DNA of 64,000 nucleotides from an uncultured Anaerolineae bacterium (GCA_937959265.1 CALGMA010000020.1:1-64000), one strand, 5' to 3'; shown: positions 18,370 through 27,194, counted from the first letter of the stretch. Program-made: numbers and translations. Notes: generated from the letters alone by a model not told the origin.

Positions 18370-19401
18370 TCATGCCGGCGAGGACAGTGGCAGGAACTGG
18401 TCGGCCAACATTTGCGCCCATTGCTCGTTGGCGTGCCGGGTACGGCCGGCGTTGTGTGGTGTGTGCACCACGTTGTGCCGGCCCAGCAGCGGATCGTCCA
18501 GCGGCAACGGCTCGACGTCGAATACGTCGGCAGCCAGTGCAACTTCGTCGTTCAGCACCCGTGTGCGAATGGCGACCATGTCGCAGATCGCAGCGCGCGT
18601 TACCAACACGATCAAACAGCCACGCGGGAGTGAATAGATGTGCTGGCGCGCGATCAACCCCCGCGTGCGGTCGGTGAGCGGCAGCATGGGCGCGAAGATC
18701 TCAGCGTCGTGCATCAGTTGGTTGAGGTGAAAGACGCGTCGTGCGCCGCTGCGGTGGAAACAGGGCTCGTCGGCGTATGGATCCCAGGCAGCCACATCGG
18801 CACCGAGCATCTTGACGAAGCTGGCATAGCGGCTGCCGATATTGCCAACGCCGACGATGCGTACGCGCTTGCCAGCAACGACGCCGTTAGCGAAGTGCGC
18901 ATCGTCGCCATACTGATGGCCGCGCTGACCGGGCACGCCCTGCCCACCGGGCGGCTGGTAGTTCCATACGTCGTGGCTGCGCATCATCTCGGCGTAGGTT
19001 TGTGGGATGCGCCGTAGCGCGCACAACGTGAGTGCCAGCGCAAACTCGGCGACGCTCTGACCCCAAAAACCCTCGCTCCGCTGTGCATAGGTCCGCACGC
19101 CATGCGCAGCCAGGATCGCTTTCAGTTCGACATCTTCTTCGGCGCCGTATTCGCGCAGGATCGCTGCCTCGCGTAGCATCGGCATGCGCCGTATGGTCTC
19201 GGGCGTGACGCGCACGTTCAACGCGATCAAGCGCTCGACAGTGGCCAGATCGAGCACGACTTCGTGCAGCGGCCGGTCGTCGCCGTGTTGCAGGCGCACG
19301 AAGCGCAGCGGCCCTTGTTTCTGCCAGAGCGCGCCGAGATGGTCAGCGGCGAAAGGCCATACGGCATCGAAGGTGGGGTGGACGGCGATCAGGCTGCTCA
19401 T
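18370..19401 (-). CDS. D-isomer-specific 2-hydroxyacid dehydrogenase family protein
   Basis: NAD-dependent 2-hydroxyacid dehydrogenase, 343 aa from ATG 19401. The Rossmann motif is G-V-G-N-I-G-S-R. The catalytic triad candidates are R in V-T-R-A-A-I, E in F-D-V-E-P-L-P, and H in H-T-P-H-N-A-G, all present. It sits just downstream of the apiose-like gene island on the same strand, but is separated from it by a gene remnant. It could reduce hydroxypyruvate-, glyoxylate- or tetronate-type acids. Confidence 0.83.
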   Translation of the reverse strand: MSSLIAVHPTFDAVWPFAADHLGALWQKQGPLRFVRLQHGDDRPLHEVVLDLATVERLIALNVRVTPETIRRMPMLREAAILREYGAEEDVELKAILAAHGVRTYAQRSEGFWGQSVAEFALALTLCALRRIPQTYAEMMRSHDVWNYQPPGGQGVPGQRGHQYGDDAHFANGVVAGKRVRIVGVGNIGSRYASFVKMLGADVAAWDPYADEPCFHRSGARRVFHLNQLMHDAEIFAPMLPLTDRTRGLIARQHIYSLPRGCLIVLVTRAAICDMVAIRTRVLNDEVALAADVFDVEPLPLDDPLLGRHNVVHTPHNAGRTRHANEQWAQMLADQFLPLSSPA

Positions 19402-19566
19402 CGGGTGCGGTTTTTGACTTCGGGCAAAGCTTTCGACTGCGCCTGTTGTAAACCAAATGCGCGCGAATGTAAACATGGGCTATGAGTGAACAGCGTTGGG
19501 CGTGGGCGCATGCTTAAACGTTCAGACCTCAGCGGCGGGCGAGATGATGCAGTCAAACTTCATGTC

Positions 19567-19826
19567 ATGACAAAACGAGCAGCTCTCTTTCGTTTGCCTG
19601 TTTTTGCGACCTTTGTCACGGTAGTGACTCTCATACTCGCCGCCTGCGCCGTGCCTTTGGCGCCTCATACATTTGCACCTAGACCGATAATCAAGATCGG
19701 CACTAAGGACTTTCCCGAGCAGTTCATCTTGGGCGAAGGCCTGCTCACTGTGCTGCGCGCTGCCCCTCCCACTGGGGACGACAATGACGTTGCTAAGGTC
19801 TTCGACGCCGTATCCAAGGGCTATTC
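19567..19826 (+). pseudogene. truncated OpuC/ProX-like osmoprotectant-binding lipoprotein
   Basis: The start at 19567 encodes a signal peptide with lipobox L-A-A-C, then I-K-I-G-T-K-D-F-P-E-Q-F-I-L-G-E, the first strand and helix of glycine betaine/choline-binding proteins (OpuAC family). After about 70 residues similarity is lost. The open frame (to 19914) then runs antisense into the 3' end of the DUF1537 kinase gene. Full-length relatives are about 300 aa, so roughly three quarters is missing. No permease or ATPase partner is nearby. Confidence 0.65.
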
Positions 19827-21272
19827 CTACGCGGATGATGCGTTGTGCTGGAGCAGGTCATATGCCTGCGCCAGCGCGTCTGGCCCACCCACGTTGCCAG
19901 GGAAGACGATGTAGATCGCGCCGGGGTAACGGCCTTCGGTGCCAAGACGCCATACCGGCACGCCGGGTAGCAGTTGGCCGAGCACCATTGCGCGCCCGAC
20001 GTTCAGCCCCTTCGTCGCAATATCACTCGAAGTGATGCCGCCTTTGGCCAGCAGGTAGCGCGGCTGGACAGCGATGCTGCGTACGATGGCGACCAAGCTA
20101 TCGGACACGCGCCGGCCGATGGCCAGGCTGGTCGTTGCGTCCGACCCACTGATGAGCCGGCGACTGGTATAGATCACGACGTCGTGACCTGATGCGAGCA
20201 ACGCTTCGGCGGTCTGCGTGCAGCGTGCAATTTCGCCCGATCTGGTGGTGTCATCGAGCAGTGCCTCGACGTTCGCCTCGATGGCGTTCATGCCGCGTCG
20301 CAGCAGCGCGTCAAGCTGCTCGGATGTCCTGGGCACATATGAGCCGACGATGATCAGCCCACCTGCGCGTGGGTTTCGAAAGCTCGTGAGGCTGCTCAGA
20401 TCTTGTGCGGACAACAGCGGCTTGGGCGCAATGCCGGCGCGTGCCCGTGCGAATGACGCAGCGGTGCGATATGAGAAACGGCTGCCTTCGGCCTCGGCCA
20501 TCATGCAGGCCAACGCCGTCACTTCGAGGTCGCGCTCGCTCGTGGCATTGACGATGCATGCGCTACCGGGTCGAACTGCTATCAGCCGATCACGCATGCG
20601 CTCCGGCCCGCCCAGGCGAACCTCGGCGATGGAGATGCTCATGACATCGTCTGCGCGGATCGCGCCATGTGTCTTCTCTTCCACCCATGTGCGCAGGTTC
20701 GAAGCGCGATAGCCGAATGCCGCATCGTGGGCGAATTCGGTCTCGCCTGCCGGCGTCAGATCGTCGCCATAGGCTACATAGTGCACGTCGTTGATCGTGT
20801 AACGACCACCGGTCAGGAAGGCGGGAATGATGAGGTAAGGGGGATTGCTTGTTGCGCAGTTTGCATCGCGCATGGCATTCACGAACGCATCTACTTCGCC
20901 GGGGAAGTGACCGCGCAGCGTGCTGTCGCTCCGGCTAATGACCGTGAACACACGCCCTACGGCGTGGCTAGCATCGCACAGGTTCCGCCCGATCTCCGCA
21001 TTCAGCGCTTGCGCCTCTGGCAGGGGCAGCGCGCGCGAGTTGGTGAGGATGTAGAAGACGGGTAGATCGTTCGACAGCTCGGCGCGCAGCGATTCCACTG
21101 ACCACTCGGTCAGCACAGGGATGTCATGCACGGTTTGCGTGCCGGTGGGGTCGTCGTCCAGCACGACGACTTTTTGTCCCGACTCACGCAGCCGGCGTTG
21201 GATCTCCGGCAACACGTCGCGCGGCCATTCCGGCGGCAAGCGGGCGAGTAGGTCACTTTTGCTGACGATCAT
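19827..21272 (-). CDS. four-carbon acid sugar kinase family (DUF1537; OiaK/OtnK/DtnK-like)
   Basis: A 481-aa cytoplasmic ATP-dependent kinase of the DUF1537 family. The N-terminal substrate-binding domain has L-D-D-D-P-T-G-T-Q (38-46). The C-terminal nucleotide-binding part has L-A-K-G-G-I-T-S-S-D and a later V-F-P-G-N-V-G. Known members phosphorylate D-erythronate, threonate or 3-oxo-isoapionate. With apnL- and apnO-like genes in the same run, 3-oxo-isoapionate kinase (OiaK) is the favoured guess. A tetronate kinase is the alternative. It is the last gene of the 18-kb run. Confidence 0.82.
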   Translation of the reverse strand: MIVSKSDLLARLPPEWPRDVLPEIQRRLRESGQKVVVLDDDPTGTQTVHDIPVLTEWSVESLRAELSNDLPVFYILTNSRALPLPEAQALNAEIGRNLCDASHAVGRVFTVISRSDSTLRGHFPGEVDAFVNAMRDANCATSNPPYLIIPAFLTGGRYTINDVHYVAYGDDLTPAGETEFAHDAAFGYRASNLRTWVEEKTHGAIRADDVMSISIAEVRLGGPERMRDRLIAVRPGSACIVNATSERDLEVTALACMMAEAEGSRFSYRTAASFARARAGIAPKPLLSAQDLSSLTSFRNPRAGGLIIVGSYVPRTSEQLDALLRRGMNAIEANVEALLDDTTRSGEIARCTQTAEALLASGHDVVIYTSRRLISGSDATTSLAIGRRVSDSLVAIVRSIAVQPRYLLAKGGITSSDIATKGLNVGRAMVLGQLLPGVPVWRLGTEGRYPGAIYIVFPGNVGGPDALAQAYDLLQHNASSA

Positions 21273-21281
21273 CTCAGCCTT

Positions 21282-21773
21282 TCACATACGGTCATTCGCT
21301 GCTACGTCGTCACGCTGCAGATGCGCCCAGGTGCGTTCCCAGGCGGCGATCAGCCGGTCGTCGAGTGGATCATTGTCGCTGTTCGCCACGCTTCCCTGTG
21401 TGTCGGGCCAGTCGGCCATCCGCTTTGTGCCCTCTTCCCATCTGATTGTGTAGCGGAAGCTCAGGTCACGTCGCGCAGCCGTGTTGTCAAAGATATTGTT
21501 GAACTGGAAGTGGGTGAGCGTCCAGTGTGCGGGATCGGCGAGGTTTTGGCTGGGCAGCAGTTGCGCCAATATCGCCGTAGGGATGTGCACCGGCGTCGGC
21601 TCCGGCGCGCCGATGGCCCACGCTGCGGTTTGGTGGTGCTGGTTCCAGGTGAGGAATTCCTCAACCGTGGGCTGGCCGCGATTGAAGTGCCACACGTCGT
21701 CGCCGCGTGCAGGGAGTTGCTCGGTGATCTGTGTGCTGATGAGCCCTGTGCCGCCGATGATGAGGATTTTCAT
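21282..21773 (-). pseudogene. internally deleted NAD-dependent epimerase/dehydratase
   Basis: The 163-aa frame begins with an intact nucleotide motif I-G-G-T-G-L-I-S and continues to F-N-R-G-Q. It then jumps to the C-terminal part typical of the family (E-F-L-T-W-N-Q, then V-H-I-P-T and F-D-N-T-A-A-R-R-D-L). Full members are about 320-340 aa. About 170 residues, including the S/Y-x-x-x-K active site, are missing while the frame is kept. It is probably inactive. It lies 9 bp upstream of the DUF1537 gene. Confidence 0.65.
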
Positions 21774-21785
21774 CTTCTCGATAGA

Positions 21786-22562
21786 TTACTTGACGTCGAA
21801 CCATTCCCCGGGCTTCAACACGTGTGCTGTGGGTGTGCTTTCGCCGCGCTTTCTCGCTTCGGCCAGTGCAGTGTGGAACTCGGCAAGGTCGCGTGCTGCG
21901 TCGGGGTGGTTCGGATCGCAGTAGTGACAGGGGAGCACCGTCGCCAGCCCCAGCCATTGCGCTGCCAGCGCCGCTTCGTACGGGCTCATCTCGCCGGTCA
22001 GAAATTCTCCTGCGCCCGGCACGCGCGACGCGACTTCCCAAGGCTCGGTGACGCCTATACAACCGATGGTCGGCCGGTGTAGTTCAGCAATCAGCTTCAG
22101 GTCGCTGAAGATCGCCGTATCGCCGTAGTGATAGAAGCGGCAATCGTCCAGATAGACGACGAACGACATGGGTACGCCGCTGGCGAAGCTGCCGTCCGGC
22201 ATTTGGAGCTGCGACCAGTGATGACACTCGACCGGATATACCTTGATGCCGGCGACGCGCACTGCAATGCTCCACGTCGTAGCGCGCACCTGCCCGGTGG
22301 GGATACCTTTGGCGATCAGGTAGTTCTTGATCTCGCCGCCGCAGACCACCGGCGCGTCGTAGCGTTTGGCGATCTGCTCCGTGTCGCCGAAGTGATCCCA
22401 GGCAGCGTGTGATACCAAGATGAGATCCACTCGTTCCAGTTCGTCGTGTTTGATCGGGCTGGCTGGATCGTCGTCGAGAAATGGGTCAATCAGGATGTGC
22501 TTGCCGTCGCCGGTGACAATCTCATACGCAGCCACGCCAAAGAAGCGAATGCGTGTTCCCAT
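21786..22562 (-). CDS. metallo-beta-lactamase fold hydrolase, UlaG-like
   Basis: A 258-aa MBL-fold protein from ATG 22562 (G-T-R-I-R-F-F-G-V-A-A-Y). The metal motif is present in variant form as S-H-A-A-W-D-H-F-G-D, with E-C-H-H-W and H-Y-G-D-T-A further on. The first His of H-x-H-x-D-H is shifted, which is common in UlaG/YtkL-like members. UlaG is L-ascorbate-6-phosphate lactonase, so a sugar-lactone hydrolase role would fit the surrounding acid-sugar genes. That substrate is inference. Confidence 0.75.
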   Translation of the reverse strand: MGTRIRFFGVAAYEIVTGDGKHILIDPFLDDDPASPIKHDELERVDLILVSHAAWDHFGDTEQIAKRYDAPVVCGGEIKNYLIAKGIPTGQVRATTWSIAVRVAGIKVYPVECHHWSQLQMPDGSFASGVPMSFVVYLDDCRFYHYGDTAIFSDLKLIAELHRPTIGCIGVTEPWEVASRVPGAGEFLTGEMSPYEAALAAQWLGLATVLPCHYCDPNHPDAARDLAEFHTALAEARKRGESTPTAHVLKPGEWFDVK

Positions 22563-22575
22563 GTAATCTGATCTG

Positions 22576-22647
22576 ACCACGAAGAGAAGAGATAAAGGCA
22601 CGAAGACAGTTGTTTAAGAAGACCTCGCGTCTTCGCACTTTCGTGGT
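22576..22647. repeat. imperfect palindromic repeat element with heptad structure
   Basis: ACCACGAAG at the left end is matched by CTTTCGTGGT at the right end, and the interior can be read in 7-bp steps (CACGAAG, AGAAGAG, ATAAAGG, CACGAAG). It fills the gap between the UlaG-like gene and the upstream dehydrogenase. A related element is at 32780-32844. Confidence 0.55.
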
Positions 22648-22655
22648 GAATCTCC

Positions 22656-23606
22656 TTAAGCAACGCGGTGCAACGGTGCTTGGCCGTTGAGCACGCGCAG
22701 GATGTTGTCCACCGTCACTTCGCCTAGCTTGCGCAGGCCGTCGTGCGTCTGGCCGGCGCTGTGCGGCGCAGCGATGAAGTTATCCAGTGCCAGCAACGGA
22801 TGATTCCCAGGCGGTTCTTTCTCGAAGACGTCGCACGCTGCGCCGGCGATGCGCCGTTCGTGCAGCGCTTGCGCCAGCGCAGCCTCATCCACCAGTTCGC
22901 CGCGTGCAGTGTTGATGAGGTAGGCCGTCGGTTTCATGCGCGCGAGCGCCTTGGCGTTGATCATATGGCGCGACTCATCCGTCACTGGCGCGTGAAGCGT
23001 GACAAAGTCCGACTCGGCGAGCAGCTCATCGAGCGGCAGATAGCGCACACCGTGTTCCTGGGCGAAATGCTCGTCTCGAAGCACATCGTGGGTGATGAGG
23101 CGCATGCCGAACGCTTTTGCCCGCACGACGACGGCGCGGCCGATCTGGCCCAGCCCAATGATGCCCAGCGTCTTATCGCGCAGCTCGACCCCGACCATGC
23201 GCGGCCACCGGCCTTCGCGCACGGCGCGATCACCCTGCGGAACTTGGCGTGCACACGCCAGCAACAGCGCCATTGCCATATCGGCTACGCTGTCGATGAT
23301 GGCGCTGCCGGCGATCGCCACCGGGATGCCACGCGCCTTGGCAGCGGCCAGGTCAATGTTATCGAAGCCAACGCCGTGTTTGGCGATGATCTTCAGCCTG
23401 GGCGCCGCATCGAGCACGCGCGCGGTGACCGGCTCGGTGCCGCTGATCAAGGCGTCAAAGTCGCTGATGGTGCCGGCTAGCTCTTCCTCGCTTGGCGCGC
23501 GTCCCCAGGGGTTGGCGACCAGCTCGACACCGGCGGATGTCAAACGTTGCACTGCGTCCGGGCAATTCGGCCCGAATGAGCGCGACGCGACTAATGCTCG
23601 GTACAT
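22656..23606 (-). CDS. 2-hydroxyacid dehydrogenase, phosphoglycerate dehydrogenase-like
   Basis: A 316-aa cytoplasmic NAD-dependent oxidoreductase. The Rossmann loop is G-L-G-Q-I-G-R-A. Catalytic residues are R in N-T-A-R-G-E, E in F-E-K-E-P-P, and H in A-P-H-S-A-G, all intact. There is no C-terminal ACT domain, so this is the short form used in glyoxylate/hydroxypyruvate/tetronate metabolism rather than regulated serine synthesis. In an acid-sugar cluster it may oxidise or reduce a C3-C4 acid. Confidence 0.87.
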   Translation of the reverse strand: MYRALVASRSFGPNCPDAVQRLTSAGVELVANPWGRAPSEEELAGTISDFDALISGTEPVTARVLDAAPRLKIIAKHGVGFDNIDLAAAKARGIPVAIAGSAIIDSVADMAMALLLACARQVPQGDRAVREGRWPRMVGVELRDKTLGIIGLGQIGRAVVVRAKAFGMRLITHDVLRDEHFAQEHGVRYLPLDELLAESDFVTLHAPVTDESRHMINAKALARMKPTAYLINTARGELVDEAALAQALHERRIAGAACDVFEKEPPGNHPLLALDNFIAAPHSAGQTHDGLRKLGEVTVDNILRVLNGQAPLHRVA

Positions 23607-23684
23607 GTTGATTCAGGTTAGGACAGAATGAACAGAATCTATAAGAGTTTCACCTTCGACACGGCCCTGCAAAACCATTCTGTC

Positions 23685-24356
23685 TCACAACAAACCCTCG
23701 ATTGCGAACGCGCGAATGGGCGATGCGTCCAAGCCGACGCACGGGATGGGTGCGCCGATGAAGAAGAAGCGCTGCGACGATATCGCGTCCAGGTTGCGCA
23801 GACATTCGACCACGGGGATGTCCACGTCGGCGCGAAAGAACAGGTGATGGTTGGGATGTTCGCTGCCGCGTTGACTGCGCACCTCGAAGCCCGACGAGTC
23901 GGTGCCGAGTAGCTTGATCCGCTTCTCGAGCGCCAGCCACTCGGCTGCATCCTCGGCAAGATACGGCCGCTGGTGCGAGGCCGACGTGCGATACTGCCCA
24001 TCGCGGCCTTCCCACAGGATGACGATGTCGCGCTCGCGCACATCGCCTGCCGCTCGGATGTCGGCCAGCGTAATCGGCTCGTTCACCTGCTTGTGCCGGA
24101 AGTCCAGCCGGATGGCCGGGCCGAGGAACGTGTCGAGCGGGTAGTTGGCGGTATCGCGCCCATCGGCGTAGAAGTGACGCGCCACCTCGATATGTGTGCC
24201 ACTGTGTGACCACATGTATATGTCGTGCATGATGTCGCCGGTCGGCGTCGTGCGCGGCGTCCCGCGCTGTTTGATCTCGACGGTGTATTGTTCCTCCCCA
24301 GGGATCAGGGTGTGCGTGAGGTCAATCAGTTTGTATGTGATATTTCCGTTTACCAT
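23685..24356 (-). CDS. cyclase family protein (kynurenine formamidase-like hydrolase)
   Basis: A 223-aa protein of the Cyclase fold (PF04199-like). It begins I-D-L-T-H-T-L-I-P-G and carries the metal-binding motif H-S-G-T-H-I-E (family consensus H-x-G-T-H-x-D), with a following H in A-R-H-F. Start at ATG 24356; the frame runs on to 24503 over the mevalonate kinase end. Family members hydrolyse N-formyl bonds or lactones, so a ring-opening role on a sugar-acid intermediate is possible. Confidence 0.8.
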   Translation of the reverse strand: MVNGNITYKLIDLTHTLIPGEEQYTVEIKQRGTPRTTPTGDIMHDIYMWSHSGTHIEVARHFYADGRDTANYPLDTFLGPAIRLDFRHKQVNEPITLADIRAAGDVRERDIVILWEGRDGQYRTSASHQRPYLAEDAAEWLALEKRIKLLGTDSSGFEVRSQRGSEHPNHHLFFRADVDIPVVECLRNLDAISSQRFFFIGAPIPCVGLDASPIRAFAIEGLL

Positions 24357-24420
24357 CTCATTTTTCCTTCGCCTTTTGTCTTCGGTAGTTCTGCGCGACT
24401 TGCCTATCTCCAATCTCCCA

Positions 24421-25464
24421 TTACTGGCGCGCCTCAATCCGCGCGCCGGGCACGGCGATATCTGGCATATACACCGCGTGTGCGCCGGCATTGCGCAATG
24501 CAACTGCTACGGCTTCGCGCGCCTCATCGGTGACCAGCGCAGTCATGATGCCACCGCCGCCGCTGCCGCTTAGCTTCGCACCTAGTGCACCGGCGCCGAT
24601 GGCTGCGTCAATCAGGCGCTCTAGCTCCGGGCAGCTCACGCCGATCTTATCCAACACAAGCTGATTCATGTTCATCAACCTACCCAACAATCTCCAATCG
24701 CCGATCTCCAACTTCTCTTGCGCTATGTCGCTCAAGGCTCCGATCATCTCAAAGTAGCGCATGCGTGCTACATCTACTGCGAGCCACGCGCGCACGTGTG
24801 CGTTCACTTCGCTGGTCTGTGCGCGCACGCCGGTGTCGCCGATCACGAGTTGGAGGCCCGGCGCAACTGGGATGCGCTCGCCCCATGCCTCGCGGGTGTA
24901 GCGAACGACGCCGCCGAGCAGCGATGTCTGTGTGTCCAGCGCCGAGGCGACGCCGCCGTGTGCGATCACATCGCCAGCATACGCCCACTCTCCGATCGTC
25001 CGGCGCTGTGCGGAGCTGTTCATGTCGAAGTCGGAAGCGAAAGCTGCGAGCGCCATCGCCAATGCTGTGTTGGCCGCGCCACCTGATCCCAGCCCGCCGG
25101 ACTTCGGGATTGCGCTCTGGAAGGTGATGTCCAACCCGTCTTTGATCGTCGGGATGTTGCGCAGCGCGTGCGCGATGATGTATTTCGCCGGTGCGAAGTA
25201 ATCTCGCGCAGCCAGTTCGCGGATCGCCTCGTAATGTGCCGCTTCGCGCCAGCGATCCACCTGCTCACCCAAGCTGATTACTTCGTCACGTGTGAAGGTC
25301 CGCGCATGGCCGGCAGTCTGCAGGTGGTATGGGTAACCGCCGCGCCGCACGGTGCAGCGCATGTGCAAGCCAACGCCGACAGCGATCGCGGCCTGCCCAC
25401 GATTGACGGCGTGTTCGCCGAACAAGATCGCCTTTGCTGGCGCGGTGGTCGTGACCTCGTCCAT
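24421..25464 (-). CDS. mvk: mevalonate kinase (GHMP kinase family)
   Basis: A 347-aa cytoplasmic GHMP kinase. Motif 1 A-P-A-K-A-I-L-F-G-E-H-A-V (8-20) and a C-terminal L-G-A-K-L-S-G-S-G-G-G-G match mevalonate kinase (ATP + mevalonate to 5-phosphomevalonate). The phosphate loop at 120-132 reads P-K-S-G-G-L-G-S-G-G-A-A with G for the usual second Ser. It is odd inside a sugar-catabolic run, so a different GHMP substrate cannot be excluded. DNA at 24674-24717 has the heptad repeat pattern but encodes an expected E-x-L-E-x-G-D-W-x-x-L-G-x-L-M-N helix. Confidence 0.8.
   Translation of the reverse strand: MDEVTTTAPAKAILFGEHAVNRGQAAIAVGVGLHMRCTVRRGGYPYHLQTAGHARTFTRDEVISLGEQVDRWREAAHYEAIRELAARDYFAPAKYIIAHALRNIPTIKDGLDITFQSAIPKSGGLGSGGAANTALAMALAAFASDFDMNSSAQRRTIGEWAYAGDVIAHGGVASALDTQTSLLGGVVRYTREAWGERIPVAPGLQLVIGDTGVRAQTSEVNAHVRAWLAVDVARMRYFEMIGALSDIAQEKLEIGDWRLLGRLMNMNQLVLDKIGVSCPELERLIDAAIGAGALGAKLSGSGGGGIMTALVTDEAREAVAVALRNAGAHAVYMPDIAVPGARIEARQ
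24674..24717. repeat. heptad-periodic repeat inside the mevalonate kinase coding region
   Basis: On the minus strand the sequence steps as GAAGTTG, GAGATCG, GCGATTG, GAGATTG, TTGGGTA, GGTTGAT. A related pair (TTGGAGA, TAGGCAA) sits just after the stop codon at 24396-24420. The 7-bp period crosses the codon period, so it is not simply a peptide repeat. Confidence 0.45.
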
Positions 25465-25491
25465 GTAGTTCAGAGGCGCGGCGATGCCCTG

Positions 25492-26301
25492 CTAGTCAGA
25501 GAAGTAGCGTGATCGCAAATACGCTATGCTTACAGCGGCCCATTGCTCCTCTAGTGCAATTGTCTCTTCGATCGTTGCCTGCTGTGGCACCCACTGTTCG
25601 AGGATCGCGTTGAAGTCGTGGCCGGCCAACTTCCTCAGCTTCGGCAGCAGCCAGTCGAGATCGCACATGCCCTGGCCGAACGGCGCGCCGTGAATGATGA
25701 ATCCGTGATGGCTCGGTAGGCGTTTGATCACATATTCTTTGATATGCAGGTTCACTGTATAAGGACCAAGCACTTCGGCGACGTGCGTCATTGGCTCTTC
25801 GCAGCCGAGCGAATTCGCTACGTCCAAGCAGATGCCGATCGGCGCGCCGCGCATCACGTGCATCAGGTTGGCGAGCGTCTTGGCGCGAAACCGGTCGTGG
25901 TTCTCGATGGCCAGCGTCACGCCGCAGCGCTCGAACTCCGGCAGTGCGGCCTTCAGCGAGGTGATGATCTCTTTGAAGTCCGGTTGGTGATCGGGCGTAT
26001 CAATCACACAGCGAAGGATTGGCGAACCGATGCGTTGCGCGATGCGGGCATACTGTTGCAGATGATTGTGACCGATGCCGCGCGTGCCGGCCTCCAGCGC
26101 GATGTCCAGCCGTCCGGCCTCTGCTGTCAATGCATCCAGATCGATTTCATGTAGCAGTATGTTGTTGGCGATCTGCACCACGCGCACACCAAAATCTGCA
26201 GCGCGCTGTAGCAACGTGCGCCAATCGAGCGGATTGGGCGGAGGAAAGCCGGTGATACCCACGCCCCATCCATAGGTATACGAGCCGATACCAAGTTTCA
26301 C
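25492..26301 (-). CDS. oiaC: sugar phosphate isomerase/epimerase-type TIM barrel, 3-oxo-isoapionate decarboxylase (OiaC)-like
   Basis: A 269-aa xylose-isomerase-like TIM barrel (AP_endonuc_2 fold). A GTG start at 26301 overlaps the stop of the upstream gene as GTGA. The N terminus is V-K-L-G-I-G-S-Y-T-Y-G-W-G. Metal-site acids appear at E-A-G-T-R-G-I-G, I-E-N-H-D-R-F and C-L-D-V-A-N-S. In apionate pathways such a protein decarboxylates 3-oxo-isoapionate to L-erythrulose. Tight coupling with the ApnO-like gene supports this; a plain sugar epimerase is the alternative. Confidence 0.7.
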   Translation of the reverse strand: MKLGIGSYTYGWGVGITGFPPPNPLDWRTLLQRAADFGVRVVQIANNILLHEIDLDALTAEAGRLDIALEAGTRGIGHNHLQQYARIAQRIGSPILRCVIDTPDHQPDFKEIITSLKAALPEFERCGVTLAIENHDRFRAKTLANLMHVMRGAPIGICLDVANSLGCEEPMTHVAEVLGPYTVNLHIKEYVIKRLPSHHGFIIHGAPFGQGMCDLDWLLPKLRKLAGHDFNAILEQWVPQQATIEETIALEEQWAAVSIAYLRSRYFSD

Positions 26302-27143
26302 GTCTCCCTCACTGTGTGCGCGATCTCGGCGACGCTGTGCCTTACACTCTCGATGCTCAGCACTTTCGCCTTCCAGTCTGGTTGCAGCATGGCGTGTTTC
26401 GCCTGGGCGATGGCGTAATTCGCGCCGTCGCTGAGTGGGAAGCCGCTCACGCCGAAGATGCTGGCGAAGATGGTGCGCACATGGCCGCTCAAGAATTCGT
26501 AGGCTGCTCCGGCCGGCACACCCATCGTGACGACAGCGTCGTAGGCTTCCTTCATTACGGCGATGCACGTGCCGGCGGTCGTCTCGACGAGGGCTGGCTC
26601 CAACAGCGCCATTTGCTCGGTGGTGACGCGATAGGCGTTCATCACCGGTGCGTAGATAGCGCGCGCAATGTGTTCACCGGTCGCATAGGCTTCTTCGCGT
26701 CCGTGGTGCAGTGCGCACACGATGTGTTGTTTGGCCTTTACGCCACCGAACCAATCCATGCGCGCCGCTTCTTCTACTTCGTCGTTGAACAGCGGCGGAT
26801 GGCATGGATGCGCGATGAAATGGTCGAGGTCATCGCGGATGGCCAGTGCGCCGGCATAGGCCGCGGCCGGATCGAGGGTGAGGACCAGCGCACCAGGCGC
26901 CAGCAAAGGGACGATGTCGTGTGTGATTTCGCCGAGCAGCGCATCTGGCACGGCGAGGATGACTGCTTCCGCGTGTGCAAGCGCCTCGGCTTGCAGCGTC
27001 GGCGATAGGCCGCGCTGTGCCAGCCGTTCAATCCCGGCCGGGCTTACCTCGACGTAGCGCACGTCGAAGTCGTCACATTTCAACAGGTTGTCGGCAATGC
27101 GGCAGCCCATTTTGCCGCCTGCGCCCATCAATGTCAGTTTCAT
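26298..27143 (-). CDS. apnO: D-apionate oxidoisomerase (ApnO)-like dehydrogenase
   Basis: A 281-aa NAD(P)-dependent enzyme from ATG 27143, with N-terminal Rossmann motif M-G-A-G-G-K-M-G and a phosphogluconate dehydrogenase C-terminal-type domain (PF16896-like). Highly characteristic strings are H-P-C-H-P-P-L-F-N-D (112-121), A-K-Q-H-I-V-C-A-L and V-T-T-E-Q-M-A-L-L-E-P-A-L. ApnO oxidises and isomerises D-apionate to 3-oxo-isoapionate. It is followed with a 4-bp overlap by the OiaC-like gene. I am sure of the family and less sure of the exact substrate. Confidence 0.72.
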   Translation of the reverse strand: MKLTLMGAGGKMGCRIADNLLKCDDFDVRYVEVSPAGIERLAQRGLSPTLQAEALAHAEAVILAVPDALLGEITHDIVPLLAPGALVLTLDPAAAYAGALAIRDDLDHFIAHPCHPPLFNDEVEEAARMDWFGGVKAKQHIVCALHHGREEAYATGEHIARAIYAPVMNAYRVTTEQMALLEPALVETTAGTCIAVMKEAYDAVVTMGVPAGAAYEFLSGHVRTIFASIFGVSGFPLSDGANYAIAQAKHAMLQPDWKAKVLSIESVRHSVAEIAHTVRET

Positions 27144-27194
27144 GTGCGAATTTGACTCGTGGCTAGGAATACCAGACATGGAGACATGACCTTG

